The notes under the pieces are model-generated. The model was not told the DNA's origin, did not search any database, and saw only the letters and a list, made by a program, of their open reading frames with translations. From contig PWUP01000159.1 in NCBI GenBank assembly GCA_003562535.1, positions 1-24,536 of the forward strand: a stretch of 24,536 nt of DNA. Reading direction: 5' to 3'. The stretch comes from Gammaproteobacteria bacterium. GTDB lineage: Bacteria > Pseudomonadota > Gammaproteobacteria > Competibacterales > Competibacteraceae. Positions 15,740 through 24,265 of this stretch are shown here, piece after piece (position 1 is the stretch's first letter; the number at the start of each line of letters is the position of its first letter). A program made the position numbers and the translations under genes.

Positions 15740-15835
15740 AGCGAACTACATACGCTCAAAGAGCGCAAGGCTGCCCGCACCGGCAAACCCATGGAAGACT
15801 CGGTGGTGTTTCGGCAGGTGGCTATCGGACACTGA
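15740..15835 (+). pseudogene. Unidentified coding-like debris upstream of recD
   Basis: Between the hsdR relic and recD, a short open frame runs from just after TAA (15737-15739) to TGA at 15833-15835. It includes the protein-like stretch KERKAARTGKPMEDSVVF followed by RQVAIGH. The frame has no start codon near its beginning and is likely the end of a lost gene, with its upstream part broken or frame-shifted. I do not recognise the family. The region 15593-15739 shows no feature I can name. Confidence 0.3.
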
Positions 15836-15866
15836 TGGCGGATGGATATGGTGTATGCTAATCCGT

Positions 15867-17732
15867 ATGAACACCCTAAGCGATCTTGAAAACCTCCACC
15901 GTGCTGGTCAAATCAGCGACCTCGCCTGGCACTTCACCCAATTGCTCAGTCGTAAAACTCAAGAACAGCGCCCCGAGGTCCTGCTGGCCAGTTGTCTGGT
16001 AAGCCAATGGACTGCCGCCGGCAATATCTGTGTCCCTCTAGCACGGGTCGCCGGCCAAGCGGTATTCACCACTGACGCTACCGCTGAGGGCATTACCGCC
16101 CCGGCGCTGCCCCAATGGCGCAGCGCCCTGTGCCACAGCCCACTGGTCGGCCAACCCGGCGACCACCAACCGCTGATTCTCGATCATCACGACCGCCTTT
16201 ATCTCTACCGCTATTGGCACTACGAACACCGCTTGGCCCAACAACTGCGCACTTTGGCCGCAGCGCCCGCGCCCGCCATTGACTCCGCACGGCTGCGCGC
16301 CGACTTGCAGCACTATTTCGGCCCGCCCGGTGCCCAACCCAATGGGCAAAAAATTGCTGCCGCCACCGTGGTCTTGCGGCGCTTTTGCGTGATCTCCGGC
16401 GGCCCAGGCACCGGCAAAACCAGCACCGTGCTTAAAGTCCTGGCGCTCTTGCTCAAACACAGCCCACCCCCTGTAATCGCCTTGGCCGCCCCCACGGGCA
16501 AAGCCGCTGCCCGCATGCACGCCGCCATCACCCAGGCGCTGCGCACCCTGGACGTAGCGCCTGAACTCCATGCTGCCCTGCCGTCCCGCGCCCAAACCCT
16601 ACACCGCCTGCTTGGGCCGTTGCCCGATGGTGTGAACTTCCGCCACCACCGCGCCAACCCCCTACCCCTCGATGTGCTGATTGTCGATGAAGCCTCGATG
16701 ATTGATCTCGCCCTGATGAGCAAACTGGTGGATGCCTTGCCGTCTAGCGCTCGGCTGGTGCTGCTCGGCGACAAAGACCAACTGGCCTCGGTAGAAGCCG
16801 GTGCCGTGCTTGGGGATATCTGTACGTCCACCCAAGGAATCAGTGCTGCTTTTCATGCCCGCCTCAGTGAAATCACCACCGAACCGCTGCCCGCCCCCCG
16901 AGCCAAGGCCACGCCGCTGCATGATAGCGTGGTGTCCTTAAGTCACAGCTACCGCTTCGGTGCCGACAGCGGCATTGGCCGCCTAGCGCGAGCCATTAAC
17001 GACGGCAAGCCCCAATCGGTCATGACGCTGCTCACCCACAAACGCCACGCCGATATTCGCTGGCGCGATCTCAGTGGCCCTGCGGTTGTGACCAAATTGG
17101 CGTTGCGTCTTGCCGAAGGCTTTGCCCCCTACCTACGCCTGCTCGCGGCTGGAGCCGACGCCGAGGCCATTGTCGCCGCTTTTGAGCGATTTCGGGTTTT
17201 GTGCGCCCTGCGTCACGGTCCGTTTGGCGTCAGTGGCCTGAACCGAGCCATTGAACGCGAACTGCAACGCCGCCAACTCATCCCCACGCGACTCTACCCC
17301 AGCGACGGCTTGTGGTACCGTGGTCGCCCGGTGTTGATTACCCGCAATCACGACGCCCTGCAACTGTACAACGGCGACATTGGTCTCGCCTTACCCGACG
17401 CCGACGGCCAATTGCGAGTCGCTTTCCCCAGTGCATCGGGCGCTCTGCGCTATGTATTGCCCAGCCGTCTGCCCGAGCACGATACCGTATTCGCCATGAC
17501 CATTCACAAAAGCCAAGGCTCGGAATTTGATCAAGTCTTAGTGATTTTGCCCCCCGACGATACCCCGATACTCGGCCGTGAACTGCTGTACACCGCCATC
17601 ACCCGCGCCCGCCAAGAAGTCGAACTGTGGGCTACCCCGCAGAGTGTGCGTGCCGCCGTCGGTCGCCGAGTTGAACGCGCCTCGGGATTGCATGAGCAAT
17701 TGCGAGTCGGCAGTTACAGTCGTTTGCCCTGA
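15867..17732 (+). CDS. recD: RecBCD enzyme subunit RecD (exodeoxyribonuclease V alpha)
   Basis: The 5'-3' helicase subunit of RecBCD, which processes double-strand DNA ends. With ATG at 15867 the protein has 621 residues (E. coli 608). It begins with the RecD N-terminal domain (LENLHRAGQISDLAWHF), then Walker A GGPGTGKT (178-185), Walker B VDEAS (273-277), and C-terminal motifs IHKSQGSEFD and YTAITRARQEVELW. There is no RecD2-type helix-hairpin-helix N-terminal extension. The frame is open further upstream to 15684, but that part is debris; an ATG at 15855 is also possible and no strong Shine-Dalgarno marks either. recB and recC, normally directly upstream, are absent; hsdR debris takes their place. 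Codons here are visibly richer in C and G than in the mrp genes. Confidence 0.92.
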   Translation: MNTLSDLENLHRAGQISDLAWHFTQLLSRKTQEQRPEVLLASCLVSQWTAAGNICVPLARVAGQAVFTTDATAEGITAPALPQWRSALCHSPLVGQPGDHQPLILDHHDRLYLYRYWHYEHRLAQQLRTLAAAPAPAIDSARLRADLQHYFGPPGAQPNGQKIAAATVVLRRFCVISGGPGTGKTSTVLKVLALLLKHSPPPVIALAAPTGKAAARMHAAITQALRTLDVAPELHAALPSRAQTLHRLLGPLPDGVNFRHHRANPLPLDVLIVDEASMIDLALMSKLVDALPSSARLVLLGDKDQLASVEAGAVLGDICTSTQGISAAFHARLSEITTEPLPAPRAKATPLHDSVVSLSHSYRFGADSGIGRLARAINDGKPQSVMTLLTHKRHADIRWRDLSGPAVVTKLALRLAEGFAPYLRLLAAGADAEAIVAAFERFRVLCALRHGPFGVSGLNRAIERELQRRQLIPTRLYPSDGLWYRGRPVLITRNHDALQLYNGDIGLALPDADGQLRVAFPSASGALRYVLPSRLPEHDTVFAMTIHKSQGSEFDQVLVILPPDDTPILGRELLYTAITRARQEVELWATPQSVRAAVGRRVERASGLHEQLRVGSYSRLP

Positions 17733-17797
17733 TGACCGGACTCATGAGTAGTGCACACTATGCTTTGCACCATCATCAACCTCGTCACCGCCATGGA

Positions 17798-17911
17798 CTG
17801 GCGGAATCCAGTGCCAAGGACGGCTGCCTAGGAGTCGGCAGCCGCATCAGGGTCACATTCGGCCACCGTGGCCAGCCGACCCTTCACTTCCCTGTGGCTG
17901 GATTCCACCAG
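17798..17911. repeat. Inverted-repeat element downstream of recD
   Basis: CTGGCGGAATCCAG (17798-17811) and CTGGATTCCACCAG (17898-17911) are inverted copies with one mismatch, 86 bp apart. Between them are two smaller hairpins: CGGCTGCC/GGCAGCCG (17821-17828 with 17837-17844) and GGCCAC/GTGGCC (17861-17866 with 17868-17873). CATCCTGAT occurs twice just after (17916-17924 and 17931-17939). This fills most of the 316-bp gap 17733-18048. It resembles a small non-autonomous repeat; no ORF of note is present. The segment after 17940 is AT-rich and probably holds the promoter of the next gene. Confidence 0.6.
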
Positions 17912-18048
17912 CCAGCATCCTGATGCCACACATCCTGATCAAGAGAGCAGCAGCTATTGACCTTGACCAAAAAAGTCTCGATGATTTGGTGTGCAAAAGT
18001 TAGCATTATTTTAACAATCTAAACCACCAAATTCTGGGAGATTTGACA

Positions 18049-18651
18049 ATGTTGATTAAACACTTACCGGGGTTGTTGCTCAATCCCAAATCTGGGTGGG
18101 AAACGCTGCGTCAGCAAGATAAATCCATCACCAGTTGTTATCTGGAATTGATTATTTTTTTAGCGTTAATTCCACCACTTGCTGGCTTTTATGGGACGAC
18201 TCAAATCGGTTGGCAGTTGGGTTGGCAAGAACCGGTTAAATTAACCATAGCCAGCGCCCTAGTGATTTCAGTCTTGTATTATTTGGCCATTTTGGTGGCT
18301 GTGTTTGCTGTCGGTAAGGGAATTCACTGGATGGCGAACACCTACGGTGCCAGTCCTACGCTGGCTGAATGCGTCAAATTGGCAGCTTTTACGGCTACTC
18401 CCTTACTGCTCATCGGTGTTGTGCAGTTGTACCCTGTGCTGTGGGTTAATTTTCTGGCGGGTTTGCCGGCCTTAGCCTACACCGTGTATTTGCTCTATAC
18501 GGGTGTCCCGATCCTAATGGGTATCTCTGAGGAACGGGGCTTTCTATTTTCTTCAGCGGTACTGACGTTTGGTTTAGTCGCTTTTGTGGCCTTGTTGGTG
18601 TTTACCGTAATCCTGTGGGGATTTGGTTTTGGCCCAGAAGTGACTTATTGA
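18049..18651 (+). CDS. Yip1-family inner-membrane protein
   Basis: A 200-residue protein with a short cytoplasmic start carrying the signature NPKSGWETLRQQDKS (about 12-26), typical of bacterial YIP1-domain proteins (nP...W..i). Five likely membrane helices follow, at about 31-50, 65-92, 109-127, 129-150 and 163-190. Function in bacteria is unknown; the eukaryotic relatives act in membrane traffic. ATG at 18049 is preferred because GGGAGA lies 7 nt upstream; a TTG two codons earlier is also open. It precedes the mrp operon on the same strand, but a 232-bp gap with hairpins and a promoter separates them, so co-transcription is doubtful. Confidence 0.75.
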   Translation: MLIKHLPGLLLNPKSGWETLRQQDKSITSCYLELIIFLALIPPLAGFYGTTQIGWQLGWQEPVKLTIASALVISVLYYLAILVAVFAVGKGIHWMANTYGASPTLAECVKLAAFTATPLLLIGVVQLYPVLWVNFLAGLPALAYTVYLLYTGVPILMGISEERGFLFSSAVLTFGLVAFVALLVFTVILWGFGFGPEVTY

Positions 18652-18693
18652 TCAATTAGTTACAAATCATTAATTGTTTTGATTTATTCTAGT

Positions 18694-18756
18694 CTGTCCG
18701 CATTCTTAGCCGGTATCACAGGGCTTGGGCGGACAGCTCACCGTAGTCTGCGGTGA
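18694..18756 (+). terminator. Possible hairpins ending the Yip1-family transcript
   Basis: CTGTCCGC (18694-18701) and GCGGACAG (18729-18736) are a perfect 8-bp inverted repeat with 27 nt between. TCACCG (18738-18743) and CGGTGA (18751-18756) follow at once as a perfect 6-bp stem with a 7-nt loop. They lie after the Yip1-family gene and before the mrp promoter. No T-run follows, so termination is only a possibility; a regulatory site for mrp is the alternative. Confidence 0.35.
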
Positions 18757-18776
18757 CGATGAGCAGGCTTCTAGTG

Positions 18777-18804
18777 TTGTCAATTAAAAAATGCACGCTA
18801 GAAT
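18777..18804 (+). promoter_or_regulatory. Sigma-70-like promoter of the mrp operon
   Basis: TTGTCA (18777-18782) and TAGAAT (18799-18804) are separated by 16 nt; each differs from consensus at one position. The predicted start of transcription is about 70 nt before the mrpA ATG at 18884. I see no sodium- or pH-responsive site. Confidence 0.55.
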
Positions 18805-18883
18805 GTCCTCTATTTGACTTGATCCCAACACTTGAACATTGAATGTATAAGCACTCCTACAAACTAGGCGTTGGAGCCTTAAC

Positions 18884-21196
18884 ATGCTGATCGCTGTACT
18901 GTCTGGCTTTGTGCTCGCGGTGGCCGCCCCTTGGGTGCGCCAGTACACTGGACGTTACTCTGGCTGGGTGATTGGCTTATTGCCCGCCGGTCTAACGGCG
19001 TATTTTGCGAGTCATATTCCACTGATTGCTGCGGGTGAGACATTACGTGTTGTCCATCCTTGGGTGCCGGGTTTAGACATTCAGCTCTCGTTCTATATGG
19101 ACGGGCTGAGTTTGTTATTTGCCTTGCTGATTAGCGGCATCGGTACCTTCATTTTCATCTATGCGGGCAGCTACATGAATAAGCGACCAGATTTAGGGCG
19201 CTTTTATGTGTATCTGTTGATGTTTATGGCCTCAATGTTGGGGCTGGTGCTGGCGGATAATCTGATCGCTTTATTCGTATTTTGGGAGCTGACCAGCGTA
19301 AGCTCTTATTTATTAATCGGTATTGATCATAAGAGTGAAACGGCTCGCAAATCAGCCCTGCAGGCGCTGTTGGTCACCGCCGGGGGGGGCTTGGCATTAT
19401 TAGCCGGATTTATTTTGCTGGCTGCAGCGGGCGGATCGTTTGAAATCTCTGAGCTATTGAGTCGTGGCGATGTTGTCCGTGAGCATGGTCTGTATCTCGG
19501 GATACTGATTTTGGTGCTCATCGGTTGCTTCACTAAATCGGCGCAAGTTCCGTTTCATTTCTGGCTGCCTTCCGCGATGGCCGCACCGACGCCAGTGAGT
19601 GCCTATTTGCATTCAGCAACCATGGTGAAAGCGGGTGTGTTTTTGTTAGCGCGCTTATTTCCAGTGTTGAGTGGCACGTTGGTGTGGTCGGTAGTGGTGC
19701 CTTTGTTTGGCGCAGCCACTATGTTGACTGGCATTATCTTGGCCATGCGGCAGACCGATCTCAAGCTGATTCTGGCGTACACCACAGTTGCCGCCTTAGG
19801 GACTTTGACGCTGATGCTTGGCATTGGCACTGAACTGGCCGTGAAAGCAGCGATTGTGTTCTTGGTGGTGCATTCTTTATACAAGGGCGCTCTGTTTTTG
19901 GTGGCCGGCTCCGTCGATCATGGCACAGGCACCCGCGATATCACCGTCTTAGGCGGCCATGCCAAAGCCCTACCCATTACCTTTGCGGCAGCGGCTTTGG
20001 CCGGTCTGTCGATGGCGGGGATTCCGCCGCTGTTGGGTTTTCTAGGCAAAGAAATGCTGTACGAAGCGGCCGCCCATGCCGATTGGCTGTTTTATGCGGT
20101 GCTGTTCACTCTGGCCGTCGTGATCTCTGGAATGTTGCATGTCGCTGTGGCCGCTATCGTCAGTCTGCGCCCCTTTATCGGTCAAGGTCAGGACACGCCC
20201 GTGACCCCGCATGAGGCCCCGTTTGCTATGTGGCTGGGGCCGCTGACCCTAGCCAGCTTAGGCTTAGTGTTCGGCTTGTTGCCTGCTATGGCAGGGGACG
20301 CCTTATTAGTGCCCGCGATGGGCGCAGTCTATGGGGTTCCCATCGACTATCAGCTCACCCTATGGCATGGCTTTAACTGGATCTTGATGTTGAGTCTCTT
20401 GACCTTACTGGCCGGTGTTTTTGTGTACCGTAGCCGCGAGCGGATTCGTGCGCGGCTTACAGACGCTGATCCATGGATTAACCGTGGGCCGGAGTACGGT
20501 TATTTTCGTGCTTTAGATTTCCTCAACTGGGGAGCGCAGTGGCAAACTCGGTTTTTCCAAAATGGCTATCTAGGTAATTATTTACGCATATTGATCGCCT
20601 CGACTGTGGTGCTGGTGGGGGGGACCTTCCTGCTCAAAGATAACCTCAGTTTGGCTTGGCAATCTGGCAGCGGCATGCGGTTTTATGAGGTGGTGGTCGC
20701 GGTGCTGATGTTGGCAGCCGCCATTCTTGCCGTGGAACGACCCTCGCGATTGAGTTCTATTGCGGCTCTAGGGATCACGGGGTACTCGGTAGCGCTGATC
20801 TATGTCTTGTTCAGTGCCCCTGATTTGGCATTGACGCAGATCTTGGTAGAAACCTTGACGGTACTATTATTCGTCTTGATATTCTATCGTTTACCTCGTT
20901 TTCAAACCCTATCACCACCCAGCGCTCGGCGGCGTGATGCCCTGTTTGCAGTGTCGATGGGTGGATTGGTTACGGTACTGATGTTAGCGGCTATGGATGC
21001 CCGCATTGCTGTGCCGATTTCAGAGTACCACATTGCAGCCAGTGAACCGTTGGCCTTTGGTCGCAATATTGTCAACGTCATTTTGGTCGATTTTCGTGCC
21101 TTGGATACTTTAGGCGAGATTGTGGTCTTGGTGCTAGCCGCTGTCGGGGTATATGCGTTGATGAAACTCTATCCGCCGAAAAGTGAGGGGCAATAA
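18884..21196 (+). CDS. mrpA: Mrp Na+/H+ antiporter subunit A
   Basis: Largest subunit of the multisubunit Mrp antiporter in the inner membrane, related to NuoL of complex I. The 770 residues form about 20 helices. Proton-path residues typical of the family are visible: E135 in FWELTSVSSYLLIG, K218 in TKSAQVPFHFWLP, and H243/K249 in YLHSATMVKAG. After the NuoL-like core comes the MrpA C-terminal extension with the DUF4040-like pair of helices (SAPDLALTQILVETL, about 645-659). The length matches stand-alone MrpA of seven-gene operons rather than the fused PhaAB form. GGAG lies about 8 nt before ATG. mrpB begins 2 bp after its stop. Confidence 0.95.
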   Translation: MLIAVLSGFVLAVAAPWVRQYTGRYSGWVIGLLPAGLTAYFASHIPLIAAGETLRVVHPWVPGLDIQLSFYMDGLSLLFALLISGIGTFIFIYAGSYMNKRPDLGRFYVYLLMFMASMLGLVLADNLIALFVFWELTSVSSYLLIGIDHKSETARKSALQALLVTAGGGLALLAGFILLAAAGGSFEISELLSRGDVVREHGLYLGILILVLIGCFTKSAQVPFHFWLPSAMAAPTPVSAYLHSATMVKAGVFLLARLFPVLSGTLVWSVVVPLFGAATMLTGIILAMRQTDLKLILAYTTVAALGTLTLMLGIGTELAVKAAIVFLVVHSLYKGALFLVAGSVDHGTGTRDITVLGGHAKALPITFAAAALAGLSMAGIPPLLGFLGKEMLYEAAAHADWLFYAVLFTLAVVISGMLHVAVAAIVSLRPFIGQGQDTPVTPHEAPFAMWLGPLTLASLGLVFGLLPAMAGDALLVPAMGAVYGVPIDYQLTLWHGFNWILMLSLLTLLAGVFVYRSRERIRARLTDADPWINRGPEYGYFRALDFLNWGAQWQTRFFQNGYLGNYLRILIASTVVLVGGTFLLKDNLSLAWQSGSGMRFYEVVVAVLMLAAAILAVERPSRLSSIAALGITGYSVALIYVLFSAPDLALTQILVETLTVLLFVLIFYRLPRFQTLSPPSARRRDALFAVSMGGLVTVLMLAAMDARIAVPISEYHIAASEPLAFGRNIVNVILVDFRALDTLGEIVVLVLAAVGVYALMKLYPPKSEGQ

Positions 21197-21198
21197 GC

Positions 21199-21621
21199 AT
21201 GACGATTTCAATGTCCTTAGTATTGCGCACGGCGACACGCTTAATCATGCCCTTGTTGCTGGTTTTCTCAGTGTACATGCTGTTGCGCGGCCATGATAAA
21301 CCGGGTGGCGGCTTTATTGCCGGTCTCATGGCCGGTACCGCCTTTGCCCTCTATGCTGTGGCCTATGGCACAGAGGCAATGGCTCGATTGTTACGGCTTG
21401 ATCCGCATACCCTGATTGGGGGCGGGCTGCTGATTACCTTGTTGGGTGGCGTGCCCGCGCTGTTTTTAGGTGAGGCGTTTTTAACCGGTTTATGGTGGAC
21501 ATTCTATATCGGTGAAGTCGCTGTTAAGTTGAGTACGGTGTTGATCTTCGACATTGGGGTTTATTTGGTCGTACTTGGTGTGGCGAGCACCGTCGTATTG
21601 GTTCTTGCGGAGGAAACATGA
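21199..21621 (+). CDS. mrpB: Mrp Na+/H+ antiporter subunit B
   Basis: A 140-residue membrane protein with about four helices and the MnhB-domain marks SVYMLLRGHDKPGGGFIAGL (24-43), WWTFYIGEVAVKLSTVLIFDIGVYLVVLG. It is needed for antiport together with the other subunits. Unlike many alphaproteobacterial systems it is a separate gene, not fused to mrpA. GAGGGG at the end of mrpA serves as ribosome binding site 8 nt before ATG. mrpC starts 28 bp after its stop. Confidence 0.93.
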   Translation: MTISMSLVLRTATRLIMPLLLVFSVYMLLRGHDKPGGGFIAGLMAGTAFALYAVAYGTEAMARLLRLDPHTLIGGGLLITLLGGVPALFLGEAFLTGLWWTFYIGEVAVKLSTVLIFDIGVYLVVLGVASTVVLVLAEET

Positions 21622-21649
21622 CCTGGATGTGCATTAAGGAGGCGGTGTT

Positions 21650-21997
21650 ATGGAACCGTTCTTAGCGGTCGTGGTGGGGGGGTTATTCGCCGCCGGCCTG
21701 TACATGATATTGCGTCGCTCTATTGTTAAGCTTTTGATTGGCTTGGTATTGCTGAGCAATGCGGCGAACCTTGTGATTTTCGTCACAGCCGGTTTGCACC
21801 GAGGGGTGCCACCGCTGGTGCCTGAAGGTGCCAGCGCTCCTTTGCATACGGTGGCTGACCCCTTGCCACAGGCTTTAGTTTTGACGGCGATTGTCATCAG
21901 CTTTGGTGTACTCGCCTTTGCGATGGCACTGGTTCATCGTACCCATGCCATGGTCAAAACTGATGATATTAACGATTTGACGAGCACTGATTCGTGA
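21650..21997 (+). CDS. mrpC: Mrp Na+/H+ antiporter subunit C
   Basis: A 115-residue NuoK-like subunit with three helices. It shows GLYMILRRSIVKLLIGLVLLSNAANL (16-41) and DPLPQALVLTAIVISFG (70-86), the MrpC/NuoK signature with the conserved PQALVLTAIVI. The ribosome binding site is the strongest in the operon: AAGGAGG (21636-21642), 7 nt before ATG. This may compensate for the intergenic break after mrpB. Its stop overlaps the mrpD GTG start. Confidence 0.94.
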   Translation: MEPFLAVVVGGLFAAGLYMILRRSIVKLLIGLVLLSNAANLVIFVTAGLHRGVPPLVPEGASAPLHTVADPLPQALVLTAIVISFGVLAFAMALVHRTHAMVKTDDINDLTSTDS

Positions 21998-23499
21998 ACT
22001 GGTTGCTAATTTCTCCGGTACTGATTCCCCTGGTTTGTGGCGCTCTGTCGCTCACTTTGTGGCAATCGCGCCGAGTGCAGCGTTGGGTCGGGGTGATCGG
22101 CACAGCCGCTTTGACTGTCGCCTCCTTCCTCCTGCTGTACGTGGTCTGGCATGAGGGCATTCAAGTCAGTTACATGGGCGGCTGGATTGCTCCCTTTGGG
22201 ATTACTTTCGTAGCCGATTTATTTGGTGCCATTATGGTGGTGCTGGGCGGCTTGACCGGCCTAGCCGTTGCCGTGTACTCGCTGTATACCATCGACGCGC
22301 GCCGTGAGCATTTTGGCTACTATCCGCTGACGCATATTCTGCTGGCTGGCGTGTCGGGTGCGTTCCTGACGGCGGACATCTTCAATCTGTTTGTCTGGTT
22401 TGAAGTCATGTTATTGTCGTCGTTTGTGCTGCTGGCCTTAGGGGGCGAGCGTGCTCAAATGGAAGGCGCGTTAAAATACGTCACTCTGAATCTGTTTTCC
22501 TCAACGGTGTTCCTGATTGCTGTCGGGATTATTTATGGCATGACCGGCACCTTAAATATGGCGGACTTGGCGCAAAAACTCCCTGAACTGGAGCGTTCGG
22601 GTTTAGTGACCACCGTAGGCATGTTGTTTATGGTGTCGTTCGGCATTAAAGCCGCCGCTTTCCCCTTATTCTTCTGGCTACCGGCGTCTTATCACACCCC
22701 ACCCGTGGCAGTGTCCGCCTTATTTGCGGGTCTGTTGACCAAAGTAGGGGTTTACGCGCTGATTCGCGTGTTCACCTTAGTGTTCACCGATGATGTGGGT
22801 TATACCCACGATGTGCTGCTGGTGATCGCGACCTTAACCATGCTGGTGGGCGTATTGGGTGCGGCGGCACAGTTTGAATTTCGCCGGATTTTATCGTTCC
22901 ATATTATCAGCCAGATCGGTTACATGATTCTGGGGCTGGCGTTGTATACCCCCTTGGGATTAATGGGTGCGATTTTCTACATCATGCACCATATCATTGT
23001 GAAGGCGAATCTGTTCTTAGTCAGTGGGGCGGCGTATTGTCTACGTGGCACCTATGAGCTTAAAGAGCTGGGTAGCCTCTATCGAACCGCGCCGTTTTTA
23101 TCCATCTTATTCCTGATTCCTGCCTTGTCGCTGGCCGGCATACCGCCTTTGTCTGGATTCTTCGCCAAATTTGTAATTATCAAGGCGGGTTTGGAAGTAG
23201 AAGCCTATTTTGTGGTCGGTATCGCTTTATTGGTGGGCTTATTGACTTTATTCTCTATGGTCAAAATTTGGAATGAAGCGTTTTGGAAAGAAGCGCCTGA
23301 GTCCTCAGAACGATTGGTGGCAGGTGCTGAGCAACGCGGGTCTTATGTGCCGATGCTGATTCCGATCATCGGGCTCGCATTGATCACGGTTTTCATCGGT
23401 CTTAATGCCGAACCCTTCGTAGTGGTGGCCACTGCGGCGGCTGAACAATTGCTCGATCCTGCTCAGTATATTCAGGCAGTGATGGAGGCGCGCCCATGA
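21994..23499 (+). CDS. mrpD: Mrp Na+/H+ antiporter subunit D
   Basis: NuoM/N-like antiporter subunit of 501 residues with about 14 helices. Key residues match the Bacillus MrpD positions: E137 in FVWFEVMLLSS and K219 in SFGIKAAAFPLFFWLP, followed by PVAVSALFAGLLTKVGVYAL with the next conserved lysine. Translation starts at GTG 21994, which overlaps the mrpC stop (GTGA), so coupling is likely. Its own stop overlaps mrpE in ATGA. The assignment to D rather than A rests on length, on the PxxFWLPASYHTPP loop and on gene order. Confidence 0.95.
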   Translation: MNWLLISPVLIPLVCGALSLTLWQSRRVQRWVGVIGTAALTVASFLLLYVVWHEGIQVSYMGGWIAPFGITFVADLFGAIMVVLGGLTGLAVAVYSLYTIDARREHFGYYPLTHILLAGVSGAFLTADIFNLFVWFEVMLLSSFVLLALGGERAQMEGALKYVTLNLFSSTVFLIAVGIIYGMTGTLNMADLAQKLPELERSGLVTTVGMLFMVSFGIKAAAFPLFFWLPASYHTPPVAVSALFAGLLTKVGVYALIRVFTLVFTDDVGYTHDVLLVIATLTMLVGVLGAAAQFEFRRILSFHIISQIGYMILGLALYTPLGLMGAIFYIMHHIIVKANLFLVSGAAYCLRGTYELKELGSLYRTAPFLSILFLIPALSLAGIPPLSGFFAKFVIIKAGLEVEAYFVVGIALLVGLLTLFSMVKIWNEAFWKEAPESSERLVAGAEQRGSYVPMLIPIIGLALITVFIGLNAEPFVVVATAAAEQLLDPAQYIQAVMEARP

Positions 23500-23969
23500 A
23501 GATGTTCTTGGTCAATTTATTGCTGGCTCTGACGTGGGCAGCATTGACGGCTAACTTCAGCTTTCTGAACTTATTGTTCGGCATGGTCGTGGGTTATGTG
23601 ACCTTATTGTTGTTACGCCCAGTGTTAGGGGATTCGCGCTATTTTGGTAAAGTCTGGCAAGTTATTTCTTTTTCTGGATTTTTTTTGGCGCAACTCTTGA
23701 AGTCCAATATGCGGGTGGCCTATGATGTTTTGACCCCGACCTATTTTATGCGTCCGGGGATTATCGGCCTCAAGCTGGAATCGGCGACAGATTTAGAAAT
23801 TACGGTCTTTGCCAATCTCATTTCTCTGACCCCCGGCACATTAAGCCTGGATATCTCCAGTGATCGTAAAGTGCTGTATATTCATGCCATGTATATTGAT
23901 GACATCAATGAATTGCGCGCTGAGATCCGTGATCTGGAGCGGCGTCTACTTAACGTGATGCGGAATTGA
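23496..23969 (+). CDS. mrpE: Mrp Na+/H+ antiporter subunit E
   Basis: A 157-residue MnhE-domain protein: two or three N-terminal helices followed by a soluble domain. Visible family marks are the LTPGTLSLDISSDRKVLYIHAM stretch (112-133) and the acidic-basic tail ELRAEIRDLERRLL. The start overlaps the mrpD stop by 4 bp (ATGA). It is a structural subunit without complex I counterpart. Confident by pattern and by operon position. Confidence 0.93.
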   Translation: MKMFLVNLLLALTWAALTANFSFLNLLFGMVVGYVTLLLLRPVLGDSRYFGKVWQVISFSGFFLAQLLKSNMRVAYDVLTPTYFMRPGIIGLKLESATDLEITVFANLISLTPGTLSLDISSDRKVLYIHAMYIDDINELRAEIRDLERRLLNVMRN

Positions 23970-23971
23970 CT

Positions 23972-24265
23972 ATGGTAGCGTTTGAACATACCCCCGTTTT
24001 AACTTGGGCGCTCAATTTAGCGTTCATCATGCTGTGTATTGGCTTGGTGCTATCGTTTGTGCGTTTGTTTAATGGACCGAAAATGGCGGATCGCATTGTG
24101 GCACTAGAGGTCATCGCCTCATTAGTGGTGGGTATTGTGGCCGTATACTCCATCATGACCCGTGATCCGGTATTTCTCGATGTGGCGATTGTGCTGGCTT
24201 TAGTCGCTTTTATTGCGGCAGTGGCCTTTGCCAGCTATCTTGAAAAGCGGGGGCGTGCTAAATGA
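23972..24265 (+). CDS. mrpF: Mrp Na+/H+ antiporter subunit F
   Basis: A 97-residue protein with three membrane helices and the MrpF signature RLFNGPKMADRIVALEVI (29-46) and FLDVAIVLALVAFIAAVAFA. ATG at 23972 is chosen because CGGA lies about 8 nt upstream; a TTG at 23966 overlaps the mrpE stop and is also in frame. Its stop overlaps the mrpG ATG in ATGA. Confidence 0.92.
   Translation: MVAFEHTPVLTWALNLAFIMLCIGLVLSFVRLFNGPKMADRIVALEVIASLVVGIVAVYSIMTRDPVFLDVAIVLALVAFIAAVAFASYLEKRGRAK

Noticed and set aside
15684..15866. N-terminal extension of recD to ATG 15684
   Set aside because: The 61 extra residues do not resemble RecD, overlap debris in another frame, and the RecD family start fits ATG 15867.
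16038..16595. 185-codon minus-strand frame inside recD
   Set aside because: Gly/Ala-rich shadow typical of GC-rich antisense; RecD motifs are on the other strand.
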